Made by a program: the position numbers and the translations under genes. From contig JAEWRL010000109.1 of the NCBI GenBank assembly GCA_023398955.1, positions 70,219-134,218 on the forward strand: a stretch of DNA of 64,000 nucleotides, given 5' to 3'. The stretch's first letter is position 1; each line of letters opens with the position of its first letter. Below the pieces are notes generated by a model. The model worked only from the letters and a program-made list of their open reading frames with translations. It did not search any database and was not told the origin of the DNA. This document shows positions 36,990 to 45,969 of this stretch, piece after piece. This DNA comes from Pseudomonadota bacterium (lineage in GTDB: Bacteria; Myxococcota_A; Polyangia; Polyangiales; Polyangiaceae).

Positions 36990-37355
36990 ATGGCGCACCC
37001 CTCGAAGATCACGGCAAGCCGCTGGTGGGTACTGGGCGTTGTGGGTCTGGCAGCTAGCGGATGTGGTGCCGCCAGCGAGCGCCCCGAGGGTGACGAGTCA
37101 GAGTACACGGAGCCCGATGATGAAGCCCAAGCAGACGACGGGCTCACCGACGATCTGAGCGAGCCCACCAATCCGCCAAACGCTGGCTGCATCGATGGCA
37201 CAGTCCAGGAATGCCGCATCGAGATCCGCGAGGTCGCTGGCGTGAAGAACTGCGCAGTAGGACTGGAACTCTGCGAGGATGGCGTCTGGAGCGCCTGTTC
37301 CCGCGCAGAGGACATTGAAGCGAAGCTCGACGCCGCTGCCGATTCCGCGAGCTAA
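36990..37355 (+). CDS. Small Cys-rich lipoprotein
   Basis: This lipoprotein of 121 residues starts at the ATG at 36990 with AGGCAGGAG upstream. The signal ends in the lipobox A-A-S-G-C. An acidic linker (ERPEGDESEYTEPDDE) precedes a small domain with evenly spaced cysteines (GCIDGTVQECRI, NCAVGLELCEDGVWSACS). That Cys pattern is common in lipoproteins of Polyangia and probably forms disulfides outside the cell. The function is unknown. It is separated from the exporter gene by 213 bp and followed by two hairpins. Confidence 0.82.
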   Translation: MAHPSKITASRWWVLGVVGLAASGCGAASERPEGDESEYTEPDDEAQADDGLTDDLSEPTNPPNAGCIDGTVQECRIEIREVAGVKNCAVGLELCEDGVWSACSRAEDIEAKLDAAADSAS

Positions 37356-37370
37356 TTTCATGACATCTGC

Positions 37371-37402
37371 GGGCACGGTGGCTCCTCCTCCCCACCGTGC
37401 CC
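37371..37402. terminator. Hairpin after the small lipoprotein gene
   Basis: A perfect 11-bp stem, GGGCACGGTGG with CCACCGTGCCC, begins 15 bases after the stop codon of the small lipoprotein. It lies between convergent genes. Confidence 0.75.
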
Positions 37403-37405
37403 GTG

Positions 37406-37452
37406 CGACGAGTCGTCCACGCCTCCTCGGGACGGCTCGTCGATTCTATTTT
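37406..37452 (+). terminator. Second hairpin with T-rich tail
   Basis: GACGAG...CGTCC pairs with GGACG...CTCGTC, followed by ATTCTATTTTG. With the preceding hairpin it gives a strong double stop between the convergent lipoprotein and ligase genes. Confidence 0.6.
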
Positions 37453-37489
37453 GTCTGGTGCCCCACGCAGCGAGCGTTGATAGCCACGG

Positions 37490-38926
37490 CTACTCGGCTG
37501 CTACGACGTGCGGTCGGAATCCCCGCTCCACCCAGAGCCAGCCGTGCTCACCGAGCCTCCCGTCGCAGCGCAGCGGCCAGGGCACCTCCGAATCCGCGGC
37601 GAACCCCTCGCTCACGATGCCGCGCTCGGCGCGATGCGGACCAGTGACCCGGAGAGCACCGTCGGCGCCGACGCATAGGGTACTACCACCAACCGCTGAG
37701 CCGACGCTTCCGAGACGGGCGGACCCCAGATCCCCGAGCGTGCAGACCGTCGAAGAAGCCGCCGGCCCCCACACCGTCACTACCGGCAGCCGCACCGACT
37801 GCGCGAGGTCGACCACAGCACGCTCCATCTCGCCAAGTACGATGACAGCCCGCAGGCGCCCGCCGAGATGCTCGCGGACTGCAGAGTGCACAACGGCATC
37901 CGCTACTGCCGCACTGGCCGCGCGGATCAGACCAATCCGGATACCTTCGCGGCGCCGCCGCTCCACCTCCGCCACTGCTCGCATTGCCCAGGGATGAAGG
38001 CGCCGCGGACGCGCTGAGCTGCCCGTCGCCTTCACGACCACCTCGGTGACGACCGGAAGCAACTGGGACGCACGGAGTACTACGACACTGGGACGGCTAC
38101 GCTGGATGTGGGCGGTAAGCGACTCTCCAGAATCTGGAAACAGCGTAGGCGTGCCGGATGCAGCGCAAGCGAGGGCGGGCAGAACACCGTCTTGGAACCC
38201 GGTGGGTGCAGCAACGGGAACGAGGCGATCGAGGGCACCGCCCGACAGGACGCCACCGAGAGCCTCGGCGATGAAGTGGCAGCCACCGTGGCTCAAGGTC
38301 CACGGTTCAACGGTGCCCCGTAGGCCACGCTCGAAGACGATGAAAGCCGGGTCCTCGGGACGTATCCGCGGCACTCTCAATCGCGAACCAGTCGACGTGA
38401 GGGCCTCATCGGCGTTCAGGCAGAGCTGTCCGAAGGGTAGCACTCCGTCCGCGCACGCTGCGCTACCCCAAGCCACGGTGCGCCGCAGGTTCGGGAGACG
38501 CTGTGCCATCCCGCGCAACCGCTCCACGACGTTGCGGCTGCCGGCGATCGCGTAAGCTGCACCACTTGCTTCGAGCGCGTGTTCCAGGTCCACGTCGCGC
38601 ATGGCTTCTGGCAAGGGCACGACGACAGCGCCCGCACAGAGAGCCCCAAAGTACGCGACGAGGCACTCCTGGGTCGCTTCACAGAACACTGCCACGCGTG
38701 CGGCTGGGGTCACACCAAGGCGCATCAACCCGAGCGAGAACCTGCTTGCTCGTTTGGAGAGTTCACCCCACTCGACGGTAGACCGGGATCCGCGACAGTC
38801 CTGCCACTCATACGCGGCAGCACAGGGAGTGGATTGCGCGCGACGCGCCAAGAGCCCCGGTAGCGTCCTAGAGAATCGGGGCACAGGGCCTGCAGACACG
38901 GCGGTGGCCTCGAGCGCTTCTGTCAT
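37490..38926 (-). CDS. Degenerate ANL-superfamily (acyl-CoA synthetase-like) protein
   Basis: The 478-residue protein has the overall pattern of AMP-forming acyl-CoA synthetases. The N-terminal core has WGELSKRASRFSLGLMRLG, PAARVAVFCEATQECLVAYFGALCAGAVVVPL and a Rossmann-like middle. However, the phosphate-binding loop TSGTTGxPKG is replaced by FERGLRGTVEPWTLSHGG. The YGxTE motif is replaced by VWGPAASST, and no catalytic Lys domain is recognisable at the C-terminus. It is therefore probably a non-catalytic or strongly diverged homologue that might bind acyl or carrier partners. It is upstream of no clear pathway. The gene for a PHA-granule-type protein precedes it on the same strand with a gap of about 100 bp. 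Confidence 0.8.
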   Translation of the reverse strand: MTEALEATAVSAGPVPRFSRTLPGLLARRAQSTPCAAAYEWQDCRGSRSTVEWGELSKRASRFSLGLMRLGVTPAARVAVFCEATQECLVAYFGALCAGAVVVPLPEAMRDVDLEHALEASGAAYAIAGSRNVVERLRGMAQRLPNLRRTVAWGSAACADGVLPFGQLCLNADEALTSTGSRLRVPRIRPEDPAFIVFERGLRGTVEPWTLSHGGCHFIAEALGGVLSGGALDRLVPVAAPTGFQDGVLPALACAASGTPTLFPDSGESLTAHIQRSRPSVVVLRASQLLPVVTEVVVKATGSSARPRRLHPWAMRAVAEVERRRREGIRIGLIRAASAAVADAVVHSAVREHLGGRLRAVIVLGEMERAVVDLAQSVRLPVVTVWGPAASSTVCTLGDLGSARLGSVGSAVGGSTLCVGADGALRVTGPHRAERGIVSEGFAADSEVPWPLRCDGRLGEHGWLWVERGFRPHVVAAE

Positions 38927-39029
38927 GAATCCGGTCCGACTAGGGACGAGAAGGGTAGACGGCCACCCGAAAGCAGAGGGGCATTCGGCGGGGGTTCACC
39001 GTGAAGCGTTCTTGGCATGGTCGGTCGCG

Positions 39030-39341
39030 CTACAGCTTTCCTTCCTTCGCCTTGGCGATCCACTTCCTCATTTCCTTATCGATGACCTCCACCGCCTTGC
39101 CCTGGAAAGGCCGCATGAGGAACGGGACGTCGAGGTCCAAGTCAATGGTGCTGGAGGTCACGGAGAGCCCGCCCTTCAAGCTGATCCCTTTCACCTTGAA
39201 GGAGATCACGGCGCTCGTATCGGACATCCACTTGGCCTCTGGCGCATACTCGGGGAACTTGCGGCTGTAGGAGTCTATCGCTGCCTGTGCCACCTGCTTG
39301 GCCCGCTCGACGCCGAGATCGTGTGAGACGCTGTGCTTCAT
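39030..39341 (-). CDS. Polyhydroxyalkanoic-acid-system family protein
   Basis: This 103-residue protein resembles the PHA_gran_rgn family (named from polyhydroxyalkanoate granule gene regions). It begins MKHSVSHDLGVERAKQVAQA, followed by a beta-rich middle (SAVISFKVKGISLKGGLSV) and a C-terminal amphipathic helix with basic residues (RPFQGKAVEVIDKEMRKWI). Its function is not established, and it also occurs in bacteria that do not make PHA. Length and end points fit the family. Assignment by pattern memory, fairly confident. Confidence 0.85.
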   Translation of the reverse strand: MKHSVSHDLGVERAKQVAQAAIDSYSRKFPEYAPEAKWMSDTSAVISFKVKGISLKGGLSVTSSTIDLDLDVPFLMRPFQGKAVEVIDKEMRKWIAKAKEGKL

Positions 39342-39595
39342 TGGTATCCTCGTCTTTCGCCGCCCACCCTAGAACACACTTGGCCCCCACCGCTACACCG
39401 TCGTGCCCAGAACACGTCACGGACGAACGACCAACCTATCGGCAACCCACGGCCGGCACTACCTCTGCTCGTCACCGAGGGAAGCCCGCCCCAGAGGGAC
39501 GCTCAGTGATCGGCCTGCTCCCGTGCCTCCTGCTCACTCCAAGGAAAAGGTTCAGCAGCGTCTGGCGACCACCGATGCCGCGCTAGACTAGGCCC

Positions 39596-40078
39596 ATGTT
39601 CGGTCGTTCGAAGGAGCCTCGCGCAGACCCGATCATCGCCGCAGTCGCCCAAGAGCTCGAGGGCTCCGACCCAGCCACGGTGGAAGTGGTTGCGGCCATC
39701 GCAGGTCTGCTCGCCGCCACAGCCTACGCCGATCGCGATTGGTCGGAAGCCGAGGAAGCGCACCTGTTGTCGGTCCTGCGATCCGTGCAGGGCATCTCCG
39801 AACGCGGAGCTCACGCCATTACAGCTCTCGTGCAGCAGCGCCGGCTGGACCTTTCCACCACGCAAGCCGTCCGCTACGCGCGCTCCCTGCGCGAACGTGC
39901 CGACCGTGAGCTGCGGCTCCAGGTGCTGGACATGCTGGTCGACATCGCCGCGTCAGACGGGACGATCCAGCTCTCCGAGGTAACCGTCTTGCGCAACACA
40001 GCCGGAGCCCTTGGCTTGACTCAGGACGACTACAACACGGCGCAGGCCCGACACCGAGACAAGCTCTCTTTCCTCTGA
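39596..40078 (+). CDS. TerB-like (tellurite-resistance B family) protein
   Basis: This 160-residue all-helical soluble protein has the TerB-like double pattern. The first half has GLLAATAYADRDWSEAEEAHLLSVL. The second half repeats it as DMLVDIAASDGTIQLSEVTVLRNTA, with acidic metal-binding-like loops (ADRDWSEAEE and ASDGTIQLSE). TerB proteins are thought to be membrane-surface scaffolds in stress or phage-response systems. Here no other ter genes are present. The gene is convergent with a large membrane protein gene with 9 bp between the stops. Confidence 0.88.
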   Translation: MFGRSKEPRADPIIAAVAQELEGSDPATVEVVAAIAGLLAATAYADRDWSEAEEAHLLSVLRSVQGISERGAHAITALVQQRRLDLSTTQAVRYARSLRERADRELRLQVLDMLVDIAASDGTIQLSEVTVLRNTAGALGLTQDDYNTAQARHRDKLSFL

Positions 40079-40087
40079 ACTGCTCCG

Positions 40088-41863
40088 TCACTCACCACGG
40101 GGGTCGGACGTGATGAGCGTCGCCTGAGTGGCGACACCGGCTGTAGCGACCGCACGGATGACCAGCTCTGACGCGAGCGGTTGCTCTGCGTGCAAGCGGA
40201 GTCGGGGAAGCGCCGGGGCCAGCGCCCGCAGCGCGGCGATTCGAGCATCGAAGGAACCCTCGATGCGCCGCGCCGAGAGAGCGGGATCCATCGATAGCTC
40301 CCAACCCGTCGCTCTGAGGTACAACGTGGGCGCAGCTCCGGGGCGCGCTCCCAGACGGCAGAGCACACCCCCGAGTGGTTCCGCCAAGCGGTCCCATGGC
40401 GGTGGCACGGGGGTGGAAATGTGGGGCTTTGCCAACCAGAGGATCGACCCTTGTGTCTTCGCCAAGGAGCCCAAGAGGCAGTCGAGCTGCCTGAAAGGCA
40501 CGTCCGGTGCAACCGCGACGATGGGCGGGCCACCACTCGCCGCGCGCGCGATGTGGCTCGCGGTCTGGTCGCATGAGGACCTCGTCTCGCAGGCACTGTC
40601 AGGTAGAACGTCACCGTCCAGCACCACGTCATCCCGACGAACGAGGAACCGCGCCCCCGTGCTCACCGCCGTGGCGCGAAAGTCGTCGAGCACCACGGCG
40701 TGCTGTCTTTCGGGCGCCTGTGACTGGAGTTCCGACAGGTGTTCCGGAACCGCGTGAAGGAACACCTGCATGGCCAAGGCTGCTAGAGTCACACTGCCCA
40801 AAATCAGCGCACCCCGCGGCGCGCCGACGCGCAACGCTTCCCCCCAACGCGCTGGCGAGGCGGCGGCCGCTGCCAGTCCGACGACGACACCCGGAGCTCC
40901 ATGCACCGCATGGACTGCGAGCGGCACGGCCAAATACTCGAGAGCCAACAGCAGACGGCGCGCGCGCGAGGCGGCGCTCAGGCTCTCGTCGCCTGCAGCG
41001 AGCAGCATACCTCGGAACGCCGCGAGCTCCGTCACCATGCCCGCGAAGATGGCGCTGGCGACCACCGCGCTCACGGCGACGATCAGCTCCGCACGAAGCT
41101 GCGTGGCGCGAGCCGCCACGGTCCTCCCGAAACGGGCGTCCTCGACGGACTGTGCCTTGTTCCGACGAGCCGGCGGTAGAGAAGCGCGATGCGTATCTTC
41201 GGCGACATGGTGTCCGGAGAGAGCGAGGGCGAGCAGCATGGTCGACAGCAACCCGCCCAGTGTTGGGACCCATCCCGCAGGCAGGCTGGTCCAACGCATT
41301 GGCGACCATGCGAGCTGAACCACGACCACGACGACTAGCGCGACGACCCCACTCCAGAAGGCCACCGTCGCGCTGCGACCGCGCGCGGAGCGGCCTACCC
41401 GGGCAAGGCTCAGAACTCCAATCACGACCGCCGCGTTCGACGCCAGGAGGCAACAAGCCGTCGCTGCCGCAAGCGCAATCACCACGGCGCCGCGCACTTC
41501 TCGCGCGTAGACAACCGCCTGGGACAGCGCTGGCGCGGCCTGCGCCACGCCCACGGCTCGGCTCAGCTCGTAGAAAGTCAGCACGAACCCGACCGCGAAA
41601 ACGGGCAGGAACGCCCCGCCAATCGCCCAATGCACCCAACGCCGACCTCGTCCAGCGTGGGAAACGGCGACACTCTGAAGACCAAAAGCGGCCAGGGACA
41701 GCAGCATCAATCCTGCAGCTGGTACGGCGAGTTCCTGATCGCGTCTCATCAGAGGCCACGCGCGGGAGCCAGTGACCAGCGTCGCCGCCGTTGCAAGGAG
41801 CACGTGCCCCGCACAGCTCAACAGCGCTAGGCCGCGCAACCGACTCGCTCGAGGCTCATTCAC
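40088..41863 (-). CDS. Multi-pass membrane protein of unknown function
   Basis: The 591-residue protein has about eight or nine hydrophobic helices in its first 390 residues (for example VVALVVVVVVQLAW and LIVAVSAVVASAIFAGMV). A C-terminal extracytoplasmic domain of about 200 residues contains two Cys (ACETRSSCD). The last 80 residues (LYLRATGWELS, RLRLHAEQPLASELVIRAV, QATLITSD) faintly recall the ExbD/TolR periplasmic fold, but this is only an eye match. The helices do not resemble the MotA/ExbB pattern in any obvious way. I do not recognise a family. It is convergent with the TerB-like gene and divergent from glucokinase. Confidence 0.78.
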   Translation of the reverse strand: MNEPRASRLRGLALLSCAGHVLLATAATLVTGSRAWPLMRRDQELAVPAAGLMLLSLAAFGLQSVAVSHAGRGRRWVHWAIGGAFLPVFAVGFVLTFYELSRAVGVAQAAPALSQAVVYAREVRGAVVIALAAATACCLLASNAAVVIGVLSLARVGRSARGRSATVAFWSGVVALVVVVVVQLAWSPMRWTSLPAGWVPTLGGLLSTMLLALALSGHHVAEDTHRASLPPARRNKAQSVEDARFGRTVAARATQLRAELIVAVSAVVASAIFAGMVTELAAFRGMLLAAGDESLSAASRARRLLLALEYLAVPLAVHAVHGAPGVVVGLAAAAASPARWGEALRVGAPRGALILGSVTLAALAMQVFLHAVPEHLSELQSQAPERQHAVVLDDFRATAVSTGARFLVRRDDVVLDGDVLPDSACETRSSCDQTASHIARAASGGPPIVAVAPDVPFRQLDCLLGSLAKTQGSILWLAKPHISTPVPPPWDRLAEPLGGVLCRLGARPGAAPTLYLRATGWELSMDPALSARRIEGSFDARIAALRALAPALPRLRLHAEQPLASELVIRAVATAGVATQATLITSDPRGE

Positions 41864-42011
41864 GCCCTAGCGGTAGCGCCTTCCAGCCGGCTCGTCGAGA
41901 GTGGGCGCCCCCGGGCTGTTCCACCGAACGTTCTTGACATCAGGCGCGTCCGGAGGGATTTCGCTAGCTCACTTCACAGGCATCGTCCCCGCGACACGGA
42001 GCACCCGACGC

Positions 42012-42896
42012 ATGATCATTGGCGTTGACTTTGGCGGCACGCAGATCAAAGCCGCGGCAGTAAGGGAAAGCGAGATCCTCGCCACGGCGGTACGGATGAC
42101 GCCCGCTGCCCAGGGTCCCACCGCGGTGCTCGATGTCATCGCCGAAGCGGTTCGCGAGCTCGACGGCGCGCCCCTGGCGGTCGGACTCGCGATCCCCGGA
42201 GAAGTGGATGCGGCCGGACGCTGCTGGCGGCTGCCGAACGTGCCCGGCTTCGAGGGCGTGGCCATTGCGGCAGAGCTCCAAGCACGGCTCGGGTGCCCCG
42301 TCGTTGTCGACAATGATGCCACGGCGGCGGCGCTCGGAGAGAAGCTGTTCGGACATGGCCGGGAATACGCCAGCTTCGCGATGCTGACACTTGGCACTGG
42401 CATCGGCGGCGGACTCGTCCTAGGCAGCAGGCTCTGGAGCGGGAGCCACGGCTTCGCCGGCGAGCTCGGGCACATCGCCATCGACCGCGTCGGGGGGCCG
42501 CCCTGCGCCTGCGGGTTGCTCGGGTGCCTCGAGTCTTACGCCGGCACGCAAGGTCTCCTCCGGCACTTCGGCGAGGCTGGCGGAAAAGCAGAGAACATCC
42601 TCGAAATCGCCCAGGCGGCTCGACGGGGTGAGACCGCAGGTCTCTCGACCTTCGAGGCGCTTGGCCGTGCACTGGCCATCGGAGTCTGCACCATTCAGAA
42701 CGTGCTGGACCTTCAGGCCTTCGTCTTCGCAGGCGGCGTCTCCGCGTCCTTCGACCTGTTCGAGCCGAGCCTGCGGGAGAGTATGCAACGCTACGCCTTC
42801 GCGCCACCGCTCGCGGCCGTACCGCTGCTCGTCAGCGATCTCGGAAACAAGGCCGGCGTGATTGGCGCCGCCTATCTGTGCTCCGAGCGTGCGTAA
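42012..42896 (+). CDS. glk: ROK-family glucokinase
   Basis: This enzyme phosphorylates glucose (or a related hexose) with ATP. From the ATG at 42012 the protein has 294 residues. It begins IIGVDFGGTQIKAA, the phosphate-binding motif. It contains the active-site VVDNDATAAALGE, the sugar-binding GTGIGGGLVLG and SGSHGFAGELGH. The ROK zinc motif is CACGLLGCLESYAG. I rejected the earlier in-frame start at 41901 because its extra residues do not belong to the fold. In this window it would act downstream of the GH3 and GH9 glucosidases. ROK members can also act on N-acetyl sugars, so the substrate is inferred. Confidence 0.93.
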   Translation: MIIGVDFGGTQIKAAAVRESEILATAVRMTPAAQGPTAVLDVIAEAVRELDGAPLAVGLAIPGEVDAAGRCWRLPNVPGFEGVAIAAELQARLGCPVVVDNDATAAALGEKLFGHGREYASFAMLTLGTGIGGGLVLGSRLWSGSHGFAGELGHIAIDRVGGPPCACGLLGCLESYAGTQGLLRHFGEAGGKAENILEIAQAARRGETAGLSTFEALGRALAIGVCTIQNVLDLQAFVFAGGVSASFDLFEPSLRESMQRYAFAPPLAAVPLLVSDLGNKAGVIGAAYLCSERA

Positions 42897-42952
42897 ATGA
42901 GCGCTCGCACTTCTCGAAGTGTGTTCCTCCAACGAGACCCGTCGGAAGTCCA

Positions 42953-43936
42953 ATGAAAGCAATCGTCGTTACCGAACCAGGTGGCATCGACCGCCTCGCC
43001 ATCAGAGAGCAGCCTGACCTCGTTCCCTCTGAAGGGCAGGTTCGTATTGCGGTCCGTGCGACGGCCCTCAACCGAGCCGATCTGCTGCAGCGCCGCGGGA
43101 AGTACCCGCCCCCACCCGGCGAGAGCGAGCTGCTGGGGCTGGAATGCGCGGGAGTCGTCGACGCGACCGGGCCCGGGGTAGGTTCCTTGAAGGTGGGAGA
43201 TCGCGTGATGGCGCTCTTGCCCGGGGGAGGCTACGCCGAGCAGGTCGTCGTCCATGAGCGAATGGCGATCCCGGTGCCGGAGTCCCTCGACTTCACGCAA
43301 GCTGCCGCGATTCCGGAGGCGTTCCTGACGGCGCGGGAGGCGCTCTTTGGCCTGGGCGGGCTACAGCCGGACCAGAGCGTCCTCGTTCACGCTGGCGCGA
43401 GCGGGGTCGGTTCTGCGGCAATCCAGCTTGCCCATCTTCATGGTGCGACCGTCTTCACCACGGCAGGCAGCCCCGAGAAGCTGCGAGCCGCCCAGGCCCT
43501 GGGCGCCGCAGTCGCGATCAACTACCGTACCGAGGATTTCGCGGCAGTGGTCGACGAGCGCACGCGCAAGGCGGGGGTTCATGTCGTCTTGGATTTCATC
43601 GGTGGCGCCTACTGGGAGCAGCATGCCCGCTGCATGGCGATCGGCGGCCGTTGCGTCGTCATTGGAGTTCTCGGGGGCGCAAAGGCGGAGGTCAACTTGG
43701 GGAAGCTCCTCATGAAACGCCATCAGATCTTGGGGCTCGTCATGCGATCGCGTCCCCTCGTCGAGAAGGTCGCGATGACTCAGCGCTTCATTCGGGAGAG
43801 CCTCCCGCACTTCGAGCGCGGTGCGCTCAGGCCAGTCATCGACTCGGTGTTCGCCTTCGAGGACGTCGCTCGCGCCCACGAGCGCATGGAGCAGAACGCC
43901 AACACCGGCAAGATCGTGCTCTCGTTGAACGCCTAG
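42953..43936 (+). CDS. Zinc-independent quinone oxidoreductase (MDR family)
   Basis: This is a 327-residue NADPH-dependent oxidoreductase of the quinone oxidoreductase type. The N-terminal GroES-like domain has MKAIVVTEPGGIDRL, ALNRADLLQRRGKYPPPPG and LGLECAGVV. The nucleotide-binding domain has VLVHAGASGVGSAAIQLA. The Cys/His zinc ligands of alcohol dehydrogenases are absent, as usual for this subfamily. It most resembles the TP53I3/PIG3 group. I chose the ATG at 42953; upstream codons extend the frame but lie outside the fold. It follows glucokinase by 56 bp. The stop overlaps the convergent PilZ gene by 4 bases. Confidence 0.93.
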   Translation: MKAIVVTEPGGIDRLAIREQPDLVPSEGQVRIAVRATALNRADLLQRRGKYPPPPGESELLGLECAGVVDATGPGVGSLKVGDRVMALLPGGGYAEQVVVHERMAIPVPESLDFTQAAAIPEAFLTAREALFGLGGLQPDQSVLVHAGASGVGSAAIQLAHLHGATVFTTAGSPEKLRAAQALGAAVAINYRTEDFAAVVDERTRKAGVHVVLDFIGGAYWEQHARCMAIGGRCVVIGVLGGAKAEVNLGKLLMKRHQILGLVMRSRPLVEKVAMTQRFIRESLPHFERGALRPVIDSVFAFEDVARAHERMEQNANTGKIVLSLNA

Positions 43937-44373
43937 CCGACGCCGAGAGACGAGGATGCCAGCAGCTCCTCGAGCCGCACCTCGGCCGTGCGCCCCGCGC
44001 CGGCCCGCGGCGACAAGGGAACGGCCGGCACAAAGCTGAGATGGCAGGCGAGGGCCCGTCGTCCATCAGCGTCGAGGTCATCGAACTCGAGCCCCAGCGC
44101 GCGTCCTCGCTCGCCGCGTCGACGCCCGTGAACGACCCGCGCGACGACGGCCTCGGCATCGATCCAGACCCGCCGCTTGGGAAGCTCGAAGGAAACGATG
44201 AGCCGCTCGCCGGTGAGCACCTCCGCCGAGGCACGGACGAGCATGCCCGAGAGGGAGAGGTTCTCCACCCTGTCGGCCACGAGCCGAAAGTCCCGCTCGC
44301 GCACGACCTGGCAACGAAAACGCGTCGTGTGGCGTATCGGTCTGCGCCTGCCTGCTTTTAGGTCCGGACTCAT
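43933..44373 (-). CDS. PilZ-domain protein (predicted c-di-GMP binding)
   Basis: This 146-residue protein has one PilZ domain: RRRPIRHTTRF as the N-terminal Arg-rich loop, the DxSxxG-like motif ENLSLSGMLV, then beta strands SFELPKRRVWIDAEAVVARVV. The canonical (D/N)xSxxG motif fits NLSLSG. It probably binds cyclic di-GMP and adjusts motility, secretion or polysaccharide synthesis through an unknown partner. The C-terminal 30 residues are Ala/Arg-rich and likely unstructured. It stands alone. Confidence 0.9.
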   Translation of the reverse strand: MSPDLKAGRRRPIRHTTRFRCQVVRERDFRLVADRVENLSLSGMLVRASAEVLTGERLIVSFELPKRRVWIDAEAVVARVVHGRRRGERGRALGLEFDDLDADGRRALACHLSFVPAVPLSPRAGAGRTAEVRLEELLASSSLGVG

Positions 44374-44472
44374 CTTGTCCTCCTGACGCTGCGGATCATA
44401 CCGGGGCCTACAGGCGCGGCCAAAATTGCGAACGCCCCTCAGTTAGCCAGCCAGCAGGTCGCTGGGTGTGGC

Positions 44473-45162
44473 TCACCCCTCCGTCCCGGCCTCTACCCCC
44501 TCCAGGACCGTGCGGTCCAGCACGCGGATCTGCTGGTCGGACGTCGTTTCAATGGCCCCGCTCTCCACCAGCCTTCGCAACGTGCGCGAAAGGGTTTCGC
44601 TCGTCAGGTTGAGGTGAGCTGCCAAGTCCTTCTTCAGCATCGGCAGGTGAAACGCTGACGAATCGTCCGGCGAGCTACGAAGGAGGTGCCGCGCGACGCG
44701 CCCCGCAGCGTCCCGCAAGACGATATCTTCGAGCAATCCCACGAGCCGTCTCACCCAGAGAGCCATGCCGGACAGCAACTGGAGTGCAAGCTCGTGATGA
44801 TTGGCGAGCAGCTGTCGCAAGCGCTCGGCGGGAACGACGACGTATAGCGTATCCTCGACGGCCTGCGCGTTAGCAGGCGCTGGAAAGTCACCCAGCGCCG
44901 CCACCTCACCGAAGGTCTGTCCCGGCTCTGCGAAGTGCAGCACGAGCTCTTTGCCGGCAGGCGAGATCTGGAAGACCCGTACTAGTCCCTCCGACACGCA
45001 GTAGAGCCCGGGACAATCCTCGCCTTGGCGGAACACGACCTGACCCCGCACCGCACGCGCGACGCGGGCCTCCCGCGCAAGCGCCTCCAACCACTCCGGA
45101 GAAAGCCCGCGCAGCAGGGAGCAGCCCTTGAGTACCGAATAAGCTTTGGACATCTCAGTCAT
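44473..45162 (-). CDS. Crp/Fnr-family transcription regulator
   Basis: From the ATG at 45162 this is a 229-residue regulator. A cyclic-nucleotide-binding-like beta-barrel (GQVVFRQGEDCPGLYCVSEG, FGEVAALGDFPAPANAQA) is followed by a long dimer helix and a winged-helix DNA-binding domain (DLAAHLNLTSETLSRTLRRL). The recognition helix reads E-T-L-S-R, closer to FNR/DNR (E-T-I-S-R) than to CRP (R-E-T-V-G-R). This predicts an FNR-like TTGAT-type site. It lacks FNR's N-terminal iron-sulfur cysteines, so it would be DNR- or FixK-like, with an unknown signal. An earlier start at 45240 is open but adds a non-conserved tail. No target operon is adjacent. Confidence 0.92.
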   Translation of the reverse strand: MTEMSKAYSVLKGCSLLRGLSPEWLEALAREARVARAVRGQVVFRQGEDCPGLYCVSEGLVRVFQISPAGKELVLHFAEPGQTFGEVAALGDFPAPANAQAVEDTLYVVVPAERLRQLLANHHELALQLLSGMALWVRRLVGLLEDIVLRDAAGRVARHLLRSSPDDSSAFHLPMLKKDLAAHLNLTSETLSRTLRRLVESGAIETTSDQQIRVLDRTVLEGVEAGTEG

Positions 45163-45341
45163 GACGCACCCGTTCAGACCGGAGCGTGCCTTGCCCCGCA
45201 GCGTCTGCCAAGCACACCCCGGGCTCGCGGCCCGCCCCAAGGATCGAGCCCACCCCCGGTTCGCTCAGCCCACCGGTGGCGTCGCTCTCCCTGGCCCAGT
45301 AGCCGCTAGACTCCTCGCGAGGCGCATGAAATGCTGCGCTC

Positions 45342-45851
45342 GTGGCCGATGAGTGGCTCCCGCGCGTGGACGACGAAGGGCGAGTCCTTGGCAGAGTTCT
45401 CCGCTCGATGGCGCATGGAAGCCCTGCACTGGTCCACCCGGTGGTCCATTGCCTCGTGCAGGATCCCTTTGGCCGTTTCGTCCTCCAGCTCCGCGGCGCG
45501 CGCAAGGACGTCGATCCTCTGCTGTGGGATACCTCGGTGGGCGGCCACGTGGCATGGGGCGAGAGCATCGAAGCCGCCTTGACACGGGAGCTGCGCGAGG
45601 AGCTCGGTGTCGAGATCCAGTCTGGCAAGCCGCGCTTCTTGCACCGCTGGCTCCACCGTTCCAACACCGAGACCGAGCTCGTCCACAGCTACCATCTGGT
45701 CCATGCGGGACCCTTCGAGCCCGAGCCTGGGGACATCGAGAGGCTGGGCTACTTCACGCTCCATGAGCTCCTCACCCGCTTGGCAAGCGCCGACTTCACC
45801 GACAGCTTGCGGGAAGAGATCGCTCGTTTCCTCGAGCTTGGGGACCGCTAA
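45342..45851 (+). CDS. Nudix hydrolase
   Basis: This 169-residue protein has a complete Nudix box: G in GGHVAWGES, E seven positions on, then RELREELGV, matching Gx5Ex7REUxEExGU. The N-terminal part (WLPRVDDEGRVLGRVLRS, then HPVVHCLVQ) resembles the YfcD/isopentenyl-diphosphate-isomerase-like Nudix branch. Such enzymes clean up or recycle nucleotide diphosphate compounds. The substrate cannot be told. It lies between the Crp/Fnr gene (divergent) and argS on the same strand, with about 120 bp to argS. Confidence 0.93.
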   Translation: MADEWLPRVDDEGRVLGRVLRSMAHGSPALVHPVVHCLVQDPFGRFVLQLRGARKDVDPLLWDTSVGGHVAWGESIEAALTRELREELGVEIQSGKPRFLHRWLHRSNTETELVHSYHLVHAGPFEPEPGDIERLGYFTLHELLTRLASADFTDSLREEIARFLELGDR

Positions 45852-45969
45852 CCCACCGCCCTGAACCACTGGCCGCCCCCGGTACGACGTCGACACAGCA
45901 CTCAGGCATCGTGGAAGCGAGTTCACGTTCCGCCTTGACCTCGCGCGCCGGCAAAGCCATGCCTCGGCC

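Noticed and set aside
41934..41939. TTGACA as a -35 box for glucokinase
   Set aside because: No -10-like sequence lies at a proper distance, so I did not list it as a promoter.
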